This document shows, piece after piece, positions 50,667-61,596 of a DNA stretch of 64,000 nt. The notes below the pieces were generated by a model. The model ran no database searches and had not been told where the DNA came from. It was given only the letters and a program-made list of their open reading frames with translations. A program made the position numbers and the translations under genes. The stretch covers positions 45,856 through 109,855 of the forward strand of contig NZ_MTHB01000096.1 of the NCBI RefSeq assembly GCF_002220365.1. Reading direction: 5' to 3'. This DNA is from Caballeronia sordidicola. Its GTDB lineage: Bacteria; Pseudomonadota; Gammaproteobacteria; Burkholderiales; Burkholderiaceae. Position 1 is the first letter of the stretch. Each line of letters starts with the position of its first letter.

Positions 50667-52187
50667 TCAGAAGAAACCAAGCGGCTTCTGGCTATAACTC
50701 ACCAACAAGTTTTTCGTCTGCTGATAGTGGTCGAGCATCATCTTGTGATTTTCCCGGCCAATGCCTGATTGCTTGTAACCCCCAAACGCCGCATGCGCCG
50801 GATACGCGTGATAGCAATTGGTCCACACACGTCCAGCCTGGATGTCGCGGCCGAAACGATAGGCTCGCGTACCATCGCGCGTCCACACGCCCGCGCCGAG
50901 GCCATAAAGCGTGTCATTGGCGATTTCCAGCGCCTCTGCCTCATTCTTGAACGTCGTCACAGACAGCACCGGCCCGAAGATTTCCTCCTGGAAGATGCGC
51001 ATCTTGTTGTGACCGCGGAAGACCGTCGGCTTGATGTAGTAGCCGTTCTTCAACTCGCCGTCGAGCGTATTGCGTTCACCGCCGATCAGGCATTCAGCAC
51101 CTTCCTGCTTGCCGAGATCGATATACGACAGGATCTTTTCAAGCTGCTCCCGCGAGGCTTGCGCGCCGATCATCGTCTTCGAGTCGAGTGGATGGCCCTG
51201 GCTGATGGCCGCCACGCGCTTGAGCGCGCGTTCCATGAAGCGGTCATAGATCGACTCTTCAATCAACGCGCGCGACGGGCACGTGCAGACCTCGCCCTGG
51301 TTCAGCGCGAACATGGCAAAACCCTCGAGCGCCTTGTCGAAGTAGCTGTCGTCCGCGTTCATGACATCGGCAAAGAAAATGTTCGGGCTCTTGCCGCCGA
51401 GTTCGAGCGTCACCGGAATCAGGTTCTGGCTGGCGTACTGCATGATCAGGCGGCCGGTCGTGGTCTCACCGGTGAACGCAATCTTGGCAATCCGCTTGTT
51501 CGATGCCAGCGGTTTGCCTGCCTCCAGCCCAAAACCGTTGACCACGTTCAGCACGCCGGCCGGCAACAGGTCTTCGATCAACTCGAGCAGCACGAGTATT
51601 GAAGCGGGCGTTTGTTCCGCCGGCTTCAGCACCACGCAATTGCCCGCAGCAAGTGCAGGCGCGAGTTTCCACACCGCCATCAGGATCGGGAAATTCCACG
51701 GGATGATCTGTCCCACCACGCCTAGCGGCTCGTGGAAATGGTACGCGACCGTGTCGTCATCGATCTGCGAAATCGAGCCTTCCTGGGCACGCACGCAACC
51801 GGCGAAATAGCGGAAATGATCGATCGCCAACGGGATATCGGCGGCCATTGTTTCGCGTAGCGGTTTGCCGTTGTCGATGGTTTCCGCCACCGCGATGCGC
51901 GTCAGATTCGCTTCCATCCGATCCGCGATCTTGTTCAGGATGTTCGCTCGCTCGGCGGGCGACGTCTTGCCCCAGGCGGTCTTGGCTTTGTGCGCTGCAT
52001 CGAGCGCGAGTTCAATATCAGCTTCGCGTGAGCGCGGGATGGAGGTGAACGCTTCGCCCGTGATTGGCGAAATATTATCGAAATACTCACCACCTAACGG
52101 CTTGACCCATTGACCACCAATGAAATTGCCATACTGCTTTTTATACGGGAAGTCAGTGTTCAAAAATTGCATCTCGGCGTGATTCAT
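50667..52187 (-). CDS. NAD-dependent aldehyde dehydrogenase (AcoD/ExaC-like)
   Basis: A 506-residue aldehyde dehydrogenase. The cofactor-binding [20 protein letters not shown], the general-base Glu in LELGGKSPN, and the nucleophilic Cys in [11 protein letters not shown] (a signature of the acetaldehyde dehydrogenase group) are all present. It oxidises short-chain aldehydes to acids with NAD. MNHAEM was chosen as start since GAGGAG lies just upstream. A sigma-54 promoter at 52259 and nearby inverted repeats, together with the AcoR-like gene in the same block, indicate activation by that regulator. Confidence 0.95.
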   Translation of the reverse strand: MNHAEMQFLNTDFPYKKQYGNFIGGQWVKPLGGEYFDNISPITGEAFTSIPRSREADIELALDAAHKAKTAWGKTSPAERANILNKIADRMEANLTRIAVAETIDNGKPLRETMAADIPLAIDHFRYFAGCVRAQEGSISQIDDDTVAYHFHEPLGVVGQIIPWNFPILMAVWKLAPALAAGNCVVLKPAEQTPASILVLLELIEDLLPAGVLNVVNGFGLEAGKPLASNKRIAKIAFTGETTTGRLIMQYASQNLIPVTLELGGKSPNIFFADVMNADDSYFDKALEGFAMFALNQGEVCTCPSRALIEESIYDRFMERALKRVAAISQGHPLDSKTMIGAQASREQLEKILSYIDLGKQEGAECLIGGERNTLDGELKNGYYIKPTVFRGHNKMRIFQEEIFGPVLSVTTFKNEAEALEIANDTLYGLGAGVWTRDGTRAYRFGRDIQAGRVWTNCYHAYPAHAAFGGYKQSGIGRENHKMMLDHYQQTKNLLVSYSQKPLGFF

Positions 52188-52258
52188 GTGCGTGCTCCTC
52201 GCATGTCGGTGAGAATGACCGCCGCGACTATGATTGCCGCGACCGGTGGGAACATGCT

Positions 52259-52274
52259 TGCGAGATGCGTGCCA
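52259..52274 (-). promoter_or_regulatory. Sigma-54 (-24/-12) promoter of the aldehyde dehydrogenase
   Basis: On the minus strand TGGCACGCATCTCGCA matches TGGCAC-N5-TTGCA at all but one base, with GG and GC exactly 10 bases apart. Transcription would start about 60 bases before the dehydrogenase start codon. The AcoR-like activator with a GAFTGA loop is encoded in the same gene block. Confidence 0.8.
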
Positions 52275-52339
52275 ATGGGTGAGCCGCAGATGGGCAAAGG
52301 CGGCGGGCGGTATGCGCTTGCCCACGAGCATGATCATGC

Positions 52340-52385
52340 GTTCCGTTTCGGAACACGTGCATCGACAATCGCGTTGAAACGGAAC
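52340..52385. promoter_or_regulatory. Candidate upstream activator sites
   Basis: GTTCCGTTTCGGAAC (52340-52354) is an inverted repeat, and GAAACGGAAC (52376-52385) repeats its arm in reverse. They lie 66 to 111 bases upstream of the sigma-54 -24 element, the normal place for enhancer sites of an AcoR-type activator. The sequence differs from the TGTCTC motif found near the two regulator genes. Confidence 0.55.
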
Positions 52386-52504
52386 AGCGCGGTGGCGCAA
52401 TGCGTGAGCACGACGCGCGGTGGATTTATTGTGCAAACTATGGGTTCGACCGTTAAGCACGGCGGTGGCGTTTCGTCATAGGTAGAACTAGAGAGAGGCA
52501 CGCG

Positions 52505-53227
52505 ATGGCATTGATCGGCGTTAAAGCATTCGTATTCGATGTATTCGGCACCGTCGTGGATTGGCGCGGCGGCGTGGCGCATGACGCGGCGCTGTTTCTG
52601 GCGCGGCATAAGATCGATGGCGTCGCCACGTCTGAATTCGCCGATGCCTGGCGTCGCCGGTATGGCCCTGCCATGGAGGAAGTGCGCAGCGGCCGGAGAG
52701 CATTTGTCCGGCTCGACGTGTTGCACCGCGAGAATCTACTGGCGGTGCTGGGGGACTACGGAGTTGATGCAGCAAGCATTCCAGCGGAGGAAGTGGATGG
52801 ACTGAATCTGGCATGGCATCGGCTCGATCCATGGCCCGATTCGCTGAGCGGCCTCACGCGGCTCAAGGCCACGCGCATCATTGCGCCGCTTTCGAACGGC
52901 AACATCGTGCTGATGCTGGACATGGCGAAACGCGCCGGCATTCCGTGGGACGCAATTCTGGGTGCGGAAGTCGTGCAGGCGTACAAGCCGATGCCCGAAG
53001 CGTATTTGCGAACTGCCGACGTACTGGGTCTGCGGCCGGAGCAAATGTGCCTGGTCGCCGCGCACAACAGCGATCTAGCGGCTGCGAGGCAATGCGGATA
53101 CAAGACGGCGTTTGTTGCGCGCCCGACGGAACATGGGCCGGGGCAAACCACGGACTTGAAGGCGGAAGCGGACTGGGACGTGATCGCGCGTGACTTCAAT
53201 GACCTGGCGGATAAGGTGGGGGCTTAG
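52505..53227 (+). CDS. Haloacid dehalogenase, type II
   Basis: A 240-residue HAD-superfamily hydrolase. The nucleophile Asp12 is in VFDVFGTVVDWRGG, the Ser/Thr motif is in PLSNGN, the conserved Lys in AYKPMPEAY, and the acidic end motif in AAHNSDLAAARQCGYKTAFV. The pattern and length match L-2-haloacid dehalogenases, which release halide from 2-halocarboxylic acids, but family members also act on other substrates. It is divergent from the aldehyde dehydrogenase, and its promoter shares that 317-base gap. It is convergent with a LacI-type regulator. Confidence 0.9.
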   Translation: MALIGVKAFVFDVFGTVVDWRGGVAHDAALFLARHKIDGVATSEFADAWRRRYGPAMEEVRSGRRAFVRLDVLHRENLLAVLGDYGVDAASIPAEEVDGLNLAWHRLDPWPDSLSGLTRLKATRIIAPLSNGNIVLMLDMAKRAGIPWDAILGAEVVQAYKPMPEAYLRTADVLGLRPEQMCLVAAHNSDLAAARQCGYKTAFVARPTEHGPGQTTDLKAEADWDVIARDFNDLADKVGA

Positions 53228-53253
53228 GGCGGCTGAGGGTGGCTTAAACTGCC

Positions 53254-54324
53254 TCAAACCGTCTGCCGCTCGACAATATGAAACCCTACATCAACCACGT
53301 TCGCTTCGGTCAAGCCTTTCAGGCGCTCTAACAAACAGCGTGCTGCGCTCACGCCAATTCGCGTGCCGTCCACGCCCACGGTCGTCAATTGCGGGCTCGT
53401 TTCAGAAGCGAACTCCAGATCGCCGAAACCGCAGATGGCCAGTTGCGACGGCACGTCGATACCCCGGCGTTTCGCCTCGCCAAGCACGCCGATAGCAAGC
53501 AGGTCCGAGCCGCAGAAAACCGCATCGAGTGCAGGCATCTGTTCAATAAGCTTGGGCAACGCGGCCTTGCCAATCGATACCGAACTGGGCGGCGCAACTA
53601 TCACGTTCGCCACATCATGAATCCCTGCGCGTGCCAACCGCTCCCGAAAGCCGGTAATACGTGCAATTGCGCGATCATCGTTGGCCGACACCAGTCCCGG
53701 ATGCGAAATACCTCGCGCGAGGAACCGCTGCGCAACCGCAACGCCTACATCGTAATGCGAGAAACCAACGAGCATATCGATCGGCGTCTGCGTCATGTCC
53801 CACGTTTCCACAATCGGAATGCCGACATTACGCAACCGTTCGCGCAACGAATCCGTGTGCGCCACGCCCGTCAACAATACCCCTTCAGGGCGTCGGCTCA
53901 AGACGGCATCAAGCAGCGTTTCCTCACTGGAATCGCTATAGCCGCTCAACGCAAGCAGCACCTGATAACCGGCCTTCGACATGGTCTCGCTGAACACCTG
54001 AATAGTCTCGGAGAACAACGAGTGGGCAATGGTCGGGACGATCGCCGCGATCAGCCGCGACTTCGACGAAGACAACCCGCCCGCCAGCCGGTTAGGCACA
54101 TAACCCAGCTTCTGGACAACCTGACGCACGCGCTCGAGCGTTTCCGGCGCGACCGAGTCCGGATTGTTGAAGACGCGCGATACCGTGATGGGCGAGACGC
54201 CCGCCACGGCCGCTACGTCGGTGATGCGCAGCCCTTTCGGACCACCGCGCGAGCGCTTGACGGGCGCAGGCGGGGCTTCGTCCTGGGCGTCGATAGGATA
54301 GGCGGTCGGCTTGTCGTTCGGCAT
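53254..54324 (-). CDS. LacI/GntR-type transcriptional repressor
   Basis: A 356-residue LacI-family repressor. After a basic N-terminal extension the helix-turn-helix reads ITDVAAVAGVSPITVSRVFN, and the hinge and periplasmic-binding-like sugar-binding domain follow (GYVPNRLAGGLSSSKSRLIA). It resembles gluconate-type (GntR) members. It is the last gene of a minus-strand operon of dehydratase, RraA-like protein and MFS carrier, and two matching operators (GGTAGCGCTATCA) lie at the operon promoter. The inducer is probably a sugar acid or its catabolite. An earlier start at 54369 is possible. Confidence 0.9.
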   Translation of the reverse strand: MPNDKPTAYPIDAQDEAPPAPVKRSRGGPKGLRITDVAAVAGVSPITVSRVFNNPDSVAPETLERVRQVVQKLGYVPNRLAGGLSSSKSRLIAAIVPTIAHSLFSETIQVFSETMSKAGYQVLLALSGYSDSSEETLLDAVLSRRPEGVLLTGVAHTDSLRERLRNVGIPIVETWDMTQTPIDMLVGFSHYDVGVAVAQRFLARGISHPGLVSANDDRAIARITGFRERLARAGIHDVANVIVAPPSSVSIGKAALPKLIEQMPALDAVFCGSDLLAIGVLGEAKRRGIDVPSQLAICGFGDLEFASETSPQLTTVGVDGTRIGVSAARCLLERLKGLTEANVVDVGFHIVERQTV

Positions 54325-54398
54325 GGTTCGCTTGGTTACAGGAGGGCTTGACGCCGGTATTGTAGACAACGCCGACCGGCCTCGTCGCAGGAACGGTC

Positions 54399-55733
54399 CT
54401 ATGTCGCTTCCACCCTCCTTCGAGTACTCGCCTCCTGCGTACCGTCATGGCGATTGCGCCGAATCAAAATCAGCGTGACAACGCCGAAAGTAAAGAGACA
54501 CGCAGCAGGGATCAGCATGGGCGCCTTCGTGCTGCCACTCACCTGCCGGACCCATGGCACCAGATTCTGCGCGATAAAACCGCCCACGTTACCGAGCGAA
54601 TTGATCGCCGCGATACCGGCTGCCGCACGCGCGCCGGTCAGGAACTTCGACGGCAGCGTCCAGAAACACGGCAGGAGCAAATACATGCACGGCGCGCCAA
54701 GACTCAACGCAATGAAACGCAACGTGTTGGTCGGCAGGAACACGCTGCCGAGAAAGAACATCACGCCGAGTACCGACGCACAGAGCATCGCGGTCATCGT
54801 GCGGTCGGCCGCGCGCAACTTCGACGGCAACCACGCGAGCACGATAGTCGCGAGCAGCCATGGCACGATGTTGATCAGGCCGTTGACCGTATTGCTGACA
54901 CCGAACCCCTTGACGAGCGTTGGCAGCCAGTAGCTCACGCCATACACCGACATGGACAGCATCATGTAATACAGCGCCATGCCAATCACGCGCGGTTCCG
55001 TCAACACGCTCAGGAACTTTGTCTTGCCCGCTTCGGTCTGCGCTGCGAGAGCGCGCTCATTGTCGAGCGTATCGGCCAGCCATGTCTTTTCTGCATCCGA
55101 CATGAATTTCGCTTTGAGCGGAGACGCAGGCAGATACAAGAGCACGACAGCGGTCAGAAGAATGGATGGTATGCCCGTGACAATGAACACGAGCTGCCAG
55201 CCTTGCAGACCGAAGAGTCCACCCTTGTCCAACAGCCAGCCGCAAATAGGCGCACCAATCATGTTGCCCAGGCTGCTGCCCACCGTGAAATACCCCAGCA
55301 TCCGCACCCGATGCCGCGATGGAAACCACAAGGTCAGGTAATAAATCACGCCGGGATAAAGCCCGGCTTCGGACGCACCGAGGAGGAAGCGCAGCACGTA
55401 GAACGTCGTGGCGTTTTTCGTGAACGCGAGCAGCACGGTGACAATGCCCCACGTCAGCATGATCCGTGCGATCCAGCGCGGCGCGCCGTACTTGTGCAGC
55501 AGCACGTTGCTCGGCACTTCGAAGATCAGATAGCCGATGAAAAACAAGGACGCGCCAAGCCCATACGCCACTTCGCTCAAACCGAGACTGCCCAGCATCT
55601 GCAGCTTGGCGAAGCTGATATTCGAACGGTCGATATACGCGATCAGATAGAGCAGGCCAAGCAGCGGCATCAGCCTGAATGCCAGCCGGTTGATCAGTGG
55701 TATTTCGTCTATCGCTTGCGGAACAGTATTCAC
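54399..55733 (-). CDS. MFS transporter, anion:cation symporter family
   Basis: A 444-residue, 12-helix permease. LGLLYLIAYIDRSNISFAK in helix 1 and the loop LHKYGAPRWIARIMLTWGIV are typical of the ACS family (glucarate, galactonate, tartrate and phthalate carriers). It should import a sugar acid or related organic anion with protons. The gene lies 49 bases after the RraA-like gene and 74 before the LacI gene, in the same operon, which fits uptake of the substrate of the dehydratase. Confidence 0.92.
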   Translation of the reverse strand: MNTVPQAIDEIPLINRLAFRLMPLLGLLYLIAYIDRSNISFAKLQMLGSLGLSEVAYGLGASLFFIGYLIFEVPSNVLLHKYGAPRWIARIMLTWGIVTVLLAFTKNATTFYVLRFLLGASEAGLYPGVIYYLTLWFPSRHRVRMLGYFTVGSSLGNMIGAPICGWLLDKGGLFGLQGWQLVFIVTGIPSILLTAVVLLYLPASPLKAKFMSDAEKTWLADTLDNERALAAQTEAGKTKFLSVLTEPRVIGMALYYMMLSMSVYGVSYWLPTLVKGFGVSNTVNGLINIVPWLLATIVLAWLPSKLRAADRTMTAMLCASVLGVMFFLGSVFLPTNTLRFIALSLGAPCMYLLLPCFWTLPSKFLTGARAAAGIAAINSLGNVGGFIAQNLVPWVRQVSGSTKAPMLIPAACLFTFGVVTLILIRRNRHDGTQEASTRRRVEAT

Positions 55734-55782
55734 CGTGTCTCCTGCGCCCGCTGCGTGACAGCGAGCCGTTGCCTATACGTCG

Positions 55783-56514
55783 TTATTTTTTCGCACGCCA
55801 TTGCGCATAGGCCGCCAGCGTTTCCTCATTCGGCGGATAGGTGCCGCGCAACGGCCTGCCTTCATCAATACGTTGCGAGATGAAGACTTCCAGTTGCTCC
55901 TGCTCGGTCGCATCCCGCGCCACGTCTTCCGCCATTTCATGCGGCACGATCACGACGCCGTCCACATCGGCGACAACAATATCGCCGGGGTACACCGCGA
56001 CTCCGCCGCATGCTATCGGCACGTTCATATCTACCGCGTGATGTTTGGCGAGGTTCAGCGGCGCGCTCGCGCCCGCGCACCACAGCGGCAGGCCGAGGCC
56101 GGAAATCGTACCGCTATCGCGCACGGCGCCGTCGGAGACCATGCCTGCCACGCCACGCTTTGCCAGCCGGAGCGCGAGAATCGATCCCACCGATGCCACC
56201 GAACGGTCCCCGCGACAGTCCTGGACCAGCACGCTGCCGGGCGGCGCGCTCTCCACCGCCTTGCGCTGCGGATGGTCGGGGTCCTGGAACACGCCCACGT
56301 GATCGAGGTCTTCACGCGCCGGAATATTGCGCAGCGTGAATGCCGGTCCAACCAGGTTCGGTGCGCCGGGTGCGGGTTTGACGAGCGGTGCGACGCCTTG
56401 CAAAAACACGTTGCGCAAACCGCGTTTGAACAACTGCGTGGTAAGCGTAGCCGTGCTGACGTGGCGCAACAGTTCCAGCGCTGCGCTGCTGACGGGGGTA
56501 TCGGATGGGTTCAT
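55783..56514 (-). CDS. RraA-family protein (putative aldolase/decarboxylase)
   Basis: A 243-residue RraA-like protein. It has the conserved LNIPAREDLDHVG-like approach (RNIPAREDLDHV), VLVQDCRGDRSVASVGSILALRLAKRG, the SDGAVRDSG motif, and GDIVVADVDGVVIVPH at the C-terminal end of the fold. Members called RraA bind RNase E, but many act as 4-hydroxy-4-methyl-2-oxoglutarate or 4-carboxy-4-hydroxy-2-oxoadipate aldolases. Next to a sugar-acid dehydratase, an enzyme acting on the 2-keto-3-deoxy product is the more likely reading. Confidence 0.85.
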   Translation of the reverse strand: MNPSDTPVSSAALELLRHVSTATLTTQLFKRGLRNVFLQGVAPLVKPAPGAPNLVGPAFTLRNIPAREDLDHVGVFQDPDHPQRKAVESAPPGSVLVQDCRGDRSVASVGSILALRLAKRGVAGMVSDGAVRDSGTISGLGLPLWCAGASAPLNLAKHHAVDMNVPIACGGVAVYPGDIVVADVDGVVIVPHEMAEDVARDATEQEQLEVFISQRIDEGRPLRGTYPPNEETLAAYAQWRAKK

Positions 56515-56532
56515 AAGGAATGCTTTGTAAGG

Positions 56533-58326
<1,794 letters not shown>

Positions 58327-58339
58327 GCTGGTTCTCCTT

Positions 58340-58352
58340 GGTAGCGCTATCA
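58340..58352. promoter_or_regulatory. LacI-type operator copy 1
   Basis: GGTAGCGCTATCA, with a central AGCGCT palindrome, lies right behind the dehydratase ribosome site. It is identical to the second copy at 58375. This centre and arm pattern is typical of LacI/GntR-family sites, and a LacI gene closes the operon. Confidence 0.8.
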
Positions 58353-58374
58353 ATACGCTCTTGAAGGAGCGAAT

Positions 58375-58387
58375 GGTAGCGCTATCA
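58375..58387. promoter_or_regulatory. LacI-type operator copy 2
   Basis: An exact 13-base repeat of the site at 58340 (GGTAGCGCTATCA), 35 bases further upstream, about three and a third helical turns. Two sites at this spacing allow cooperative binding or promoter occlusion by the operon's LacI repressor. Confidence 0.8.
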
Positions 58388-58599
58388 TTGCCAAGCGTCC
58401 GTAAGGGATTTCACGCATAAGAGGGATGAGAGTCTTCTCTGGGACGGCTCTCGCCTCTCATTCCCTCTTTTGACTATCACCGCCTTCGGGGTAACTGGCC
58501 AGCACAAATCGATCATCCCAAGCCGATCCGGCAGGACTTCAGCATCAGGGACGCAAGCGCGAAAAAAACCTTGCGTCGCCCAGACATCCTCTTACAATA

Positions 58600-58615
58600 C
58601 TGTATATATATACAG
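58600..58615 (+). promoter_or_regulatory. Perfect LexA (SOS) box before the radical SAM gene
   Basis: CTGTATATATATACAG is a perfect 16-base palindrome identical to the LexA consensus core. It ends 15 bases before the ATG of the radical SAM gene. It is a stronger match than the box in front of imuA. This places the radical SAM and UdgX-fusion genes in the SOS regulon. Confidence 0.92.
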
Positions 58616-58630
58616 TAAAGCGCTGACGAA

Positions 58631-59842
58631 ATGGAACTGCTCAAGAAGCTCGAAGTGCTGGCAGATGCGGCGAAATACGACGCTTCTTGCGCCAGCAGCG
58701 GCGCGCCGAAGCGCAGTTCGCGAGGAGGCACAGGGCTAGGAACAAGCACGGGCGCCGGTATCTGTCACAGCTTCACGCCGGATGGCCGCTGCGTGTCGCT
58801 ACTGAAAATCCTCCTGACGAATTTCTGCCTGTATGACTGTCAGTACTGCGTCAACCGTCGGTCCAGCAACGTACCGCGTGCGCGCTTCACGCCTGAGGAA
58901 GTGGTGGACCTGACACTGGATTTTTATCGGCGCAACTATATCGACGGCCTGTTTTTAAGTTCCGGCATCATCCAGTCGTCGAACTACACCATGGAGCAAC
59001 TCGTTCGCGTTGCGCAGTCATTGCGTGAGGACCATCAGTTCCGCGGCTACTTGCACCTGAAGACCATTCCCGACGCTGATCCGGAACTGATCGCACAGGC
59101 CGGAAAATATGCTGACCGGTTAAGTGTCAATATTGAACTGCCGACCGAGGTCAGCCTCGAACAGCTCGCGCCTGAGAAGAGTGTGCGCACGATCAAGCTG
59201 GCCATGAGTTCAATCCGACTCGGACAGGAAGAAGCGCTCAGCGACAAAAAAGCGCCTAAATTCGCACCCGCTGGTCAAAGTACGCAGATGATCGTCGGTG
59301 CAGACACGACGGACGACCGTACCATCTTGCGCACAGCTGAAACGCTGTACGGGTCGTATAAATTGAAGCGGGTTTACTACTCGGCGTTCAGCCCGATCCC
59401 GGACAGTCCTTCCGCCCTGCCCTCGCAGGCGCCGCCGCTGTTGCGCGAGCACAGGCTTTATCAGGCTGACTTCCTGATGCGCGGTTACGGCTTCAACGTG
59501 GCCGAACTGTTCGGTGATACCGGCTCGCTGTCGCTTGATATCGACCCGAAGCTTGCGTGGGCGCTGTCTCATCGGCATCAATTTCCAGTCGATCTTAATC
59601 GCGCGCCGCTTCGCATGATTGCACGCGTGCCAGGAATCGGCATGCGCAATGCCCAACGGCTGGTGGAGCTGCGCCGCTCGCGAGCTGTGCGTTACCAGGA
59701 TCTGGTGCAGTTGCGCTGTTCGATGGCAAAGATCAAGCCGTTTATCGTCACACAGGATTATCGGGCTCCATTGAAGGACGTGTCGTCGGAACAGCTGCGG
59801 CGAGTGCTGACGCCGCCACCTGTGCAGCTTGCGCTGCTGTGA
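58631..59842 (+). CDS. Radical SAM protein, putative DNA modification/repair (UdgX-linked)
   Basis: A 403-residue radical SAM enzyme. The cluster motif is CLYDCQYC with Cys66, Cys70 and Cys73, and extra Cys20, Cys45 and Cys54 lie ahead of it. A barrel follows, and near the C-terminus a helix-hairpin-helix (LRMIARVPGIGMRNAQRLVEL) suggests DNA binding. This is the Cys-rich radical SAM family known to be linked with a uracil-DNA glycosylase-family protein, and that partner is encoded 6 bases downstream. The reaction is unknown. A perfect LexA box 15 bases upstream puts it under SOS control. Confidence 0.9.
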   Translation: MELLKKLEVLADAAKYDASCASSGAPKRSSRGGTGLGTSTGAGICHSFTPDGRCVSLLKILLTNFCLYDCQYCVNRRSSNVPRARFTPEEVVDLTLDFYRRNYIDGLFLSSGIIQSSNYTMEQLVRVAQSLREDHQFRGYLHLKTIPDADPELIAQAGKYADRLSVNIELPTEVSLEQLAPEKSVRTIKLAMSSIRLGQEEALSDKKAPKFAPAGQSTQMIVGADTTDDRTILRTAETLYGSYKLKRVYYSAFSPIPDSPSALPSQAPPLLREHRLYQADFLMRGYGFNVAELFGDTGSLSLDIDPKLAWALSHRHQFPVDLNRAPLRMIARVPGIGMRNAQRLVELRRSRAVRYQDLVQLRCSMAKIKPFIVTQDYRAPLKDVSSEQLRRVLTPPPVQLALL

Positions 59843-59848
59843 GCGCGC

Positions 59849-61387
59849 ATGTTACCGAGCGGGCATTCGATGCAAACCATTGCCATCGAGAACACGTATA
59901 GCGCGTGGCGCGCCGCCGCCCTGCGGATGCTCGCGGCAAACGTGTCCCCGGAAGCCATCGACTGGCGGGTTGACGACTTGGAGCATGGCGCTGCGAGCGG
60001 TCATTTGGAGCCAACCAGCGGTTCGTTCGATTTCAACGCGAATCAGACCGGCAATGACGAGGCGGTGTCCGCGTTGCGTCCTGTCGAGTCTGCGGAGCCG
60101 TCACTGGTAGTGAATATTTCGAAAACACTTGCGGCCCAACTCAGCGATGCCGCGCTATATCGGGATCCACGTCGCTGGGCGTTTCTGTATAAGGTCATGT
60201 GGCGATGGCACCAGGGCGATCGCGCCGTGGCATCGCCTGCCGACGTCGATGGTGCACGCCTGCAGCACATGGCAAAAGCGGTTCGACGTGACAAACACGA
60301 CATGATCGCGTACGTGCGCTTTCGCCAGTGTGCGCAACATGCCGCGGGCGAGCCGGAGTACGTCGCCTGGTATGAACCCGCGCACGACATCCTCGCGTGG
60401 GGCGCCGAGCAGTTCGCCCAGCGCATGGGCCGCTCGACCTGGCTGATCGCCACGCCATTGGGCGCTGCATCGTGGGACGGCGTCACATTGCATCTGAAAT
60501 ACGGTCATGCGCAGCGCAGCCCGATTGCACCTGACGCCGCCGAAGCGCTCTGGCTCGCGTATTACCGCAGCACCTTCAATCCGGCGCGGCTGAATGAGTC
60601 GGCCCTGCATCAGCACATGCCGGTTCGTTACTGGAAGGGACTACCTGAAGGCATGCTGATTCCATCAATGATCAGCGAAGCGAAGAGTGGTGCTCGACGG
60701 CTTGCGCAAGCGAGCGGCATCGGTGCGCTGGATGGGAAAGCCATTTCTATCGAAGCCGAAGCGGCGCAGCCGTCGCGAAGCGCGCCTGGTTCGCTCGACG
60801 CGTGCCGCCGCTGCGAGCTGTGGCAGCACGCAACGCAGGCCGTGGAGGGCGAAGGTCCGGCGGATGCGCGCATCGTATTGCTGGGCGAACAGCCTGGAGA
60901 CCAGGAGGACCTGAGCGGCAAACCATTTGTAGGACCAGCGGGCCAACTGCTTGACGAGGCCATTCAGCGCGCGGGGTTGCGTCGTAGCGATCTCTATCTC
61001 ACGAATGCGGTCAAACACTTCAAGTGGACACCACGGGGCAAACGCCGGCTGCACAAAACGCCGGCGCAGCGCGAAGTGCAGGCTTGCGCGGTTTGGCTTG
61101 AAGGTGAGTTGCAACGCGTTCGACCCGCTGTCATTGTCACGTTAGGGGCGACGGCGCTGAGCGCATTGCTTGGTGAAAAGGTCAGTTTGCAAGGGTATCT
61201 CGGCGATTCGTTCGAACTGAATGGCATGCGGGTGATCCCAACCTATCATCCGTCGTTTGCACTGCGTCGGGATGACGTGGGAGGACGTGAGCAGGTCGCC
61301 CTGGCGATCAGCGATGCGTTGGCGCGCGCGCGAGACCTGACGAATTGGCGCGCTGACCGGCCTGTGGGCGATCAGGGAAGCTTATGA
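59849..61387 (+). CDS. DUF4130-UdgX fusion, uracil-DNA-binding repair protein
   Basis: A 512-residue fusion. Residues about 1-270 are the partner domain of the radical SAM protein (DUF4130 type; WRAAALRMLAANV, WAFLYKVMWRWHQG). Residues about 312-512 are a family-4-like uracil-DNA glycosylase of the UdgX class: Fe-S Cys319 and Cys322, GEQPGDQED at 346-354, GKPFVGPAGQLLDEA, and K398-R-R-L-H402, the loop whose His forms a covalent bond to uracil-containing DNA in UdgX. HPSFALRR is near the end. It starts 6 bases after the radical SAM gene. An ATG at 59870 is an alternative start. Confidence 0.9.
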   Translation: MLPSGHSMQTIAIENTYSAWRAAALRMLAANVSPEAIDWRVDDLEHGAASGHLEPTSGSFDFNANQTGNDEAVSALRPVESAEPSLVVNISKTLAAQLSDAALYRDPRRWAFLYKVMWRWHQGDRAVASPADVDGARLQHMAKAVRRDKHDMIAYVRFRQCAQHAAGEPEYVAWYEPAHDILAWGAEQFAQRMGRSTWLIATPLGAASWDGVTLHLKYGHAQRSPIAPDAAEALWLAYYRSTFNPARLNESALHQHMPVRYWKGLPEGMLIPSMISEAKSGARRLAQASGIGALDGKAISIEAEAAQPSRSAPGSLDACRRCELWQHATQAVEGEGPADARIVLLGEQPGDQEDLSGKPFVGPAGQLLDEAIQRAGLRRSDLYLTNAVKHFKWTPRGKRRLHKTPAQREVQACAVWLEGELQRVRPAVIVTLGATALSALLGEKVSLQGYLGDSFELNGMRVIPTYHPSFALRRDDVGGREQVALAISDALARARDLTNWRADRPVGDQGSL

Positions 61388-61596
61388 CAGTGGTACAGAA
61401 CTGAGGGGTTGTTTGCAAATAGCGGTCCATCCCGCATTGATGACAACCGGAATATCCCGCCGTATTTTGCGCTGCTATCCTCGCCAGATCCCGTTCATGC
61501 CGGGCCGATGCTGTCCTGACCGCATGCGCGACGCGGATTCCTTGCAAAACCGGCCAGCGGTATGACACCCACTTAAACTCGCATGGGAGGTTCGCC

